Assembly: GCA_035715725.1 (NCBI GenBank) | Contig: DASTKT010000163.1 | Location: forward strand, 1-18,153 | Source: JADGGV01 sp035715725 | GTDB lineage: Bacteria > Gemmatimonadota > Gemmatimonadetes > Longimicrobiales > RSA9 | Length of the DNA stretch: 18,153 nucleotides | Direction: 5' to 3' | Part shown: one piece after another, positions 14,232 to 18,153 of the stretch | How the letters are laid out: every line of letters starts with the position of its first letter | Numbering within the stretch: position 1 is the stretch's first letter | Program-made: the position numbers and the translations under genes | Notes under the pieces: model-generated | Seen by the model: the letters and a program-made list of their open reading frames with translations, nothing else | Told to the model about the DNA's origin: nothing | Databases searched by the model: none

Positions 14232-14247
14232 CGAAAGGGAAACGCCC

Positions 14248-15747
14248 ATGCCGCTTCGCCGAACCGCGCTCGCGCTCGCCGGCCTGCTCGTCGTCCCCTC
14301 CGCGCCCGTCCGCTCCCAGCAGCTCACCGACCACCCGAAGGTCCGCCAGGCACTCGCCCTCGTGCAGACGTGGCTCGAGGGGGAGAGCGCCTACGAGCAG
14401 ATCCCCGGCGTCTCCGCCGCCATCGTCCACGACCAGCAGACGCTCTGGAGCGGCGGCTTCGGCTACGCCGACCCCGCGCGCCGCACACCCGCCACGGCCT
14501 CGACCGTCTACAGCATCTGCTCGATCTCCAAGCTGTTCACGAGCGTCGCGCTCATGCGCCTGCGCGACGAGGGGAAGCTCCGGCTCGACGACCCCGTCGC
14601 GAAGCACCTGTCGTGGTTCGCCATCAAGCAGACGTACCCGGATGCGCCGGACATCACCGTCGAGGGGCTGCTGACGCACGCGTCCGGGCTGCCGCGCGAG
14701 TCGGACTACCCCTACTGGTCCGGGCCCGACTTCCGCTTCCCGACCCACGAGCAGATCGTGGCCAGGCTGAAGGAGCAGGCGACGCTCTACCCGCCCGAGA
14801 CCTACTTCCAGTACTCGAACCTCGGGCTCACGCTCGCCGGGGAGATCGTCGCCGCCGAGGCCGGCCAGCCGTACGCCGAATATGTGCGGCGCACCGTGCT
14901 CCAGCCGCTCGGCCTCACCAGCACGACGCCCGAGATGCCGGCCGCGCTGCGCGGCACGCGCCTCGCCGTCGGCTACACCGCGCTCCGCCGCGACGGCACG
15001 CGCCAGCCCGTGCCCTTCTTCCAGGCGAACGGCATCGCGCCCGCCGCCGGCTACGCCTCCACCGCCGACGACCTCGCCCGCTTCGCCCAGTGGCAGTTCC
15101 GGCTGCTCGCGAAGGGCGGCGAGGAGGTGCTCCGGGCGAATACGCTGCGCGAGATGCAGCGCGTCCACTTCATCGACCCGGACTGGCAGACCACCTGGGG
15201 GCTCGGCTTCTCCGTCTGGCACGACGGCGACAAGACGTTCGTCGGCCACGGCGGGAGCTGCCCCGGCTACCGCACCCAGCTCATGCTCCACCCCCGCTCG
15301 AAGATCGCCGCCGTCTTCATGGCCAACGCCTCCGGCGTGAACTCCGGGCTCTTCACCCAGCGCATGTACGACATCGTCGGACCCGCCGTCACCGCCGCCC
15401 TCGCCGACTCCGGGAAAGCGACGACGGCGCCGGACACCGCGCTCCGGAAGTACGTTGGCAGCTACTCCGACGCCCCCTGGGGCGGCGAGACCGCCGTCCT
15501 CGTCTGGGACGACGGCCTCGCGCTGCTCGGGCTCCCGACGACCGATCCGATGAAGGCGCTGACGAAGTTCCGGCGCGTCGCCGGCGAGCCGCACACGTTC
15601 CGCCGCATCCGCAGCGACGGCACGCTCGGCGAGGCGATCCGCTTCGAGCTCGGCGCGGATGGAAGAGCGGTGCGCTACTGGCAGGACAGCAATCCGTCGC
15701 CGCGGATCGAGGTGGGGCCGCGGCCGGGGCAGAAGGCGGCGCCGTAA
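14248..15747 (+). CDS. Exported serine hydrolase of the beta-lactamase class C/penicillin-binding fold
   Basis: A 499-residue protein with an N-terminal signal peptide (RR, hydrophobic TALALAGLLVVPSAP, cleavage near residue 23). Catalytic motifs are S92-I-S-K95, Y189-S-N191 and H334-G-G336, the SxxK/YxN/HxG set of class C beta-lactamases, DD-peptidases and esterases. LLTHASGLPRE (141-151) is typical of this group. After the catalytic domain (about 30-380) there is a roughly 100-residue C-terminal beta domain beginning TALRKYVGSYSD, often seen in esterase-like members. The substrate could be a peptide, beta-lactam or ester. AAAGGGAAA precedes ATG 14248, 16 bases after the EF-hand stop. Confidence 0.88.
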   Translation: MPLRRTALALAGLLVVPSAPVRSQQLTDHPKVRQALALVQTWLEGESAYEQIPGVSAAIVHDQQTLWSGGFGYADPARRTPATASTVYSICSISKLFTSVALMRLRDEGKLRLDDPVAKHLSWFAIKQTYPDAPDITVEGLLTHASGLPRESDYPYWSGPDFRFPTHEQIVARLKEQATLYPPETYFQYSNLGLTLAGEIVAAEAGQPYAEYVRRTVLQPLGLTSTTPEMPAALRGTRLAVGYTALRRDGTRQPVPFFQANGIAPAAGYASTADDLARFAQWQFRLLAKGGEEVLRANTLREMQRVHFIDPDWQTTWGLGFSVWHDGDKTFVGHGGSCPGYRTQLMLHPRSKIAAVFMANASGVNSGLFTQRMYDIVGPAVTAALADSGKATTAPDTALRKYVGSYSDAPWGGETAVLVWDDGLALLGLPTTDPMKALTKFRRVAGEPHTFRRIRSDGTLGEAIRFELGADGRAVRYWQDSNPSPRIEVGPRPGQKAAP

Positions 15748-15759
15748 CCGCGGCGCCGC
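15736..15759. terminator. GC-rich hairpin between convergent genes, possible bidirectional terminator
   Basis: GCGGCGCCG (15736-15744) and CGGCGCCGC (15751-15759) are perfect 9-bp inverted arms with a 6-base loop (taaccg) that contains the hydrolase stop codon. The hairpin lies exactly between the convergent hydrolase and oxidoreductase genes. No T tract is present. Confidence 0.45.
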
Positions 15760-15765
15760 ACACCG

Positions 15766-16824
15766 CTACTTGAACTCCTCCATCAACGAATCCAGCGCCG
15801 CGCTCCCCGGGCACAGCTCCTCGTGCGACAGGCTCATCAGCGGCGCGTCCACCGTCTTCTCGATCTCGTGCATGTCGGTCGTGTCGGGCGAGAGGTAGAG
15901 CAGCCCGGTCGGCGTCTCGCCCGACTGCTGCCGCTCGCGGATGTAGGTGTAGGCCTGGTCGCGGTCCGTCGGATCGTAGTCCGGTGCGACCTTGCGCAGC
16001 CGCACGACGGAGCCGTCGTGCATGCGCACGTCCGTCGTCGCGCCCTCGGCGTACGACGCGGTGATCTCCGCGCGCAGCGGGACGAGGTCCGCCTGCACGA
16101 CTTCCTTCGCGTGCTCCCGCGTGAAGCGATAGCTCTTCGTCGAGCCCTCGTGGTCGTTGAACGTCACGCACGGCGAGACGACGTCGATGAACGCAAAGCC
16201 CCGGTGCGACAGCGCCGCCTTGATGATCGGCACGAGCTGCTCCTTGTCGCCCGAGAAGGAGCGCGCCACGAACGTCGCGCCCAGCGTCAGCGCCAGGAGC
16301 ACCGGGTCGATCGGCGGGTTGCGGTTCGGCTCGCCCCGCTTCGCCTTCGAGCCGACGTCCGCCGAGGCCGAGAACTGCCCCTTCGTCAGCCCGTACACCC
16401 CGTTGTTCTCCAGGATGTAGACGACGCGCACGTTGCGCCGGATCGCGTGGCAGAACTGGCCCAGGCCGATGGAGAGAGAGTCGCCGTCGCCGGAGACGCC
16501 GAGCAGCGTGAGCGCGCGGTTCGCCGCGGACGCGCCCGCCGCGATCGAGGGCATCCGGCCGTGCACCGCGTTGAAGCCGTGCGCCTCCTTCAGGAAGTAC
16601 GCCGGCGTCTTCGACGAGCAGCCGATGCCGGAGAGCTTCCCCACCGTGTGCGGCGGGATGCTCAGCTCCCAGAACGAGCGGATGATCGCCGCCGTGATCG
16701 AGTCGTGGCCGCAGCCGGCGCACAGCGTCGAGACCGTGCCCTCGTAGTCGCGGCGCGTCAGTCCGATCGCGTTCTTCTGCAGGCCCGGATGGCGGACCTT
16801 GGGCTTCGGGATCGATGTCGTCAT
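15766..16824 (-). CDS. korB: 2-oxoacid:ferredoxin oxidoreductase, beta subunit
   Basis: A 352-residue thiamine diphosphate-binding subunit. LCAGCGHDSITAA (34-46) and GIGCSSKTPAYF (67-77) hold the cysteines C35, C38 and C70 of the iron-sulfur site. HGRMPSIAAGA (88-98) is typical of the family, and SGDGDSLSIGLGQFCHAIRR (111-130) with ENNGVYGLTKGQ (139-150) bind TPP and metal. Together with the alpha subunit it decarboxylates 2-oxoglutarate (or another 2-oxoacid) to the acyl-CoA with reduction of ferredoxin. The preference for 2-oxoglutarate is inferred from family resemblance. ATG 16822-16824 overlaps the alpha stop codon as ATGA, indicating translational coupling. Confidence 0.9.
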   Translation of the reverse strand: MTTSIPKPKVRHPGLQKNAIGLTRRDYEGTVSTLCAGCGHDSITAAIIRSFWELSIPPHTVGKLSGIGCSSKTPAYFLKEAHGFNAVHGRMPSIAAGASAANRALTLLGVSGDGDSLSIGLGQFCHAIRRNVRVVYILENNGVYGLTKGQFSASADVGSKAKRGEPNRNPPIDPVLLALTLGATFVARSFSGDKEQLVPIIKAALSHRGFAFIDVVSPCVTFNDHEGSTKSYRFTREHAKEVVQADLVPLRAEITASYAEGATTDVRMHDGSVVRLRKVAPDYDPTDRDQAYTYIRERQQSGETPTGLLYLSPDTTDMHEIEKTVDAPLMSLSHEELCPGSAALDSLMEEFK

Positions 16825-18153
16825 GCGTGGACCTCGACGAGGCTCTCCAGGATGCCTTCCACCACCACGTCCGCGCTCAGCGGCGCGCCGCCGTACGAGC
16901 GGATCGAGCGCATTCGCTTCTTCGGCACATCCGTCTCCAGCGCCAGCAGCGAGCGGAGCTGCGCGTCGCGGTTCATCTCGACGACGAAGACCGCCTCGTG
17001 CTCGAGGAGGAACTCCTCGATCGACGGATGGAACGGGAAGCCGCGCACGCGCAGGTAGTCCGCGGCGATCCCCCGCTCCGCCAGCACGTCCACCGCCTCG
17101 CGTACCGCGCCGTCGCAGCTGCCGATCGAGACGATGCCGAGCGAGGCGCCGGGCCGGGTCAGGACGACCGGCGCCGGCACCGCGGTCGCCGCGCTGTCGA
17201 TCTTCCGCGCGAGCCGCTCCATCACCTCCAGGTACTCGTCGGCGTCCTCCGTGTACGCGCCCAGCTTCGTGTGCCCGGAGCCGCGCGTGAAGTACGCGCC
17301 CTTCGGGTGCACGCCCGGCAGCGTCCGCGCGGCGACGCCGTCGCCGTCCGCGTCCAGGTAACGGTAGAACGCCTGCATCTTCTCGAGCTGCTCGGGGCCG
17401 AGAACCTTGCCCCGGTCCGGGCGGTACGCGTCGTCCCAGCGGAAGCGGCGGCACTGCCAGTCGTTCATGCCGATGTCCAGGTCGGACAGCACGAACACCG
17501 GCGTCTGGAAGCGCTCCGCCAGGTCGAACGCCTCCGCCGCCATGGTGAAGCACTCGCCCGGGTCCGCCGGATAGAGCACGATGTGCTTCGTGTCGCCATG
17601 CGACGCGTACGCCGTCAGCAGCAGGTCGCCCTGCTGCGTCCGCGTCGGCATCCCCGTGGATGGACCCGTGCGCTGCACGTCGAAGAAGACGCCCGGCACC
17701 TCGGCGTAGTAGCCGAGCCCGATGAACTCGCTCATCAGCGAGATCCCCGGGCCGCTCGTCGGCGTGAACGCGCGCGCGCCCGCCCAGTTCGCGCCCAGCA
17801 CCATCCCCGCGGCCGCCAGCTCGTCCTCCGCCTGCAGCACGAGGAAGCGGTTCTTCCCCGTGTCCGGATCTCGCCGGTACCGCGAGCACAGCCCGCGGAA
17901 CGCGTCCATGAGCGACGTCGACGGCGTGATCGGGTACCACGCGCCCACGGTCGCGCCGGCGAAGACGCAGCCGAGCCCCGCGGCGGTGTTGCCGTCGATG
18001 AGGACGTGGCCGCGGGTCGCATCCATCCGTTGCAGACGGAACGGCAGCGGACAGTCGAAGTGCGCGCGCACCCAGTCGGCGCCCATCTGCACGGCGCGCG
18101 CGTTCGCGTCGAGGAGCTTCGGCTTCTTGCCGTAGCGCTCGCGCATGAGCGCG
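16821..18153 (-). CDS. korA: 2-oxoacid:acceptor oxidoreductase, alpha subunit (partial, runs off the right edge)
   Basis: About 443 codons are visible, open to the edge. The sequence starts in a linker (RERYGKKPKLLDANARAVQM) that normally follows a gamma domain, so the full protein is probably the common gamma-alpha fusion of about 600 residues. Visible blocks are GNTAAGLGCVFAGATVGAWY, YPITPSTSLMDAF, QAEDELAAAGMVLGANWAGA and FTPTSGPGISLMSEFIGLGY, followed by QRTGPSTGMPTRTQQGDLL and PVFVLSDLDIGMNDW. All are typical of the pyrimidine-binding and core domains of Kor/Por alpha subunits. The C-terminal domain (VVLTRPGASLGIVSIGSCDG ... FHPSIEEFLLEHEAVFVVEMN) is complete. The gene is followed by the beta subunit with a 4-base overlap. 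An ATG at 18144-18146 is internal, not the start. Confidence 0.9.
   Translation of the reverse strand, partial: ALMRERYGKKPKLLDANARAVQMGADWVRAHFDCPLPFRLQRMDATRGHVLIDGNTAAGLGCVFAGATVGAWYPITPSTSLMDAFRGLCSRYRRDPDTGKNRFLVLQAEDELAAAGMVLGANWAGARAFTPTSGPGISLMSEFIGLGYYAEVPGVFFDVQRTGPSTGMPTRTQQGDLLLTAYASHGDTKHIVLYPADPGECFTMAAEAFDLAERFQTPVFVLSDLDIGMNDWQCRRFRWDDAYRPDRGKVLGPEQLEKMQAFYRYLDADGDGVAARTLPGVHPKGAYFTRGSGHTKLGAYTEDADEYLEVMERLARKIDSAATAVPAPVVLTRPGASLGIVSIGSCDGAVREAVDVLAERGIAADYLRVRGFPFHPSIEEFLLEHEAVFVVEMNRDAQLRSLLALETDVPKKRMRSIRSYGGAPLSADVVVEGILESLVEVHA

Noticed and set aside
18144..18146. ATG near the right edge as the true start of the oxidoreductase alpha subunit
   Set aside because: The frame remains open to the window end, and the sequence there is the linker that follows a gamma domain in fused subunits, so the codon is probably internal.

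Overview
The window is about 18 kb of very GC-rich DNA (strong G/C preference at third codon positions, GTG starts, densely packed genes). It comes from a free-living bacterium, most likely Gemmatimonadota or Acidobacteriota. This placement is an inference. It rests on a PadR regulator paired with an 892-residue 'ADOP'-type duplicated orphan ABC permease, an arrangement typical of Acidobacteria and relatives, and on two copies of a 'TTTTCACCA..(G)AG..CACAGAG' inverted-repeat element. No rRNA, tRNA or CRISPR array was seen.

Left part (1-3070): the window opens in the last 44 codons of a gene that resembles the C-terminal cytochrome c region of a PuuD-type urate hydroxylase. A repeat element follows, then an aldolase/citrate-lyase-like protein of the DUF6986 type (minus), a DUF1801 protein (plus) and a guanine-deaminase-like cytidine deaminase family protein (minus). 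The aldolase-like and deaminase genes have nearly identical promoters (TTGACA-N18-TACACT), and the first places +1 on the A of the start codon, predicting a leaderless mRNA. A purine-catabolism theme is plausible for these genes.

Middle (3130-5543): a possible decapitated gene fragment lies next to a complete TacT/TacA-like toxin-antitoxin pair (GNAT acetyltransferase and DUF1778 ribbon-helix-helix antitoxin) that has its own promoter and overlapping palindromic operator. Then comes a two-gene operon of a 66-residue protein and a FIST-domain sensor protein.

Centre (5662-11383): a promoter with an 8-bp-arm palindrome drives padR and the ADOP permease. Convergent to it is an exonuclease-ligase operon of the DNA-ligase-associated repair type. 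The ligase keeps most of its family sequence but has Leu where the AMP-accepting Lys of motif I should be, and Gly where the motif IV Glu should be. The exonuclease leader has a 10-bp inverted repeat able to cover its ribosome binding site.

Right part (11506-18153): a second copy of the repeat element; a zinc-type medium-chain dehydrogenase; a run of a peptidase C80-like (clan CD fold) protein, a calerythrin-like EF-hand protein and an exported beta-lactamase-fold serine hydrolase; and, convergent to these, the beta and alpha subunits of a 2-oxoacid:ferredoxin oxidoreductase, with alpha running off the right edge.

The points most worth follow-up are the ligase with substituted catalytic residues, the small stand-alone C80-like protein beside a calcium-binding protein, the twin promoters, and the two related mobile-type repeats.
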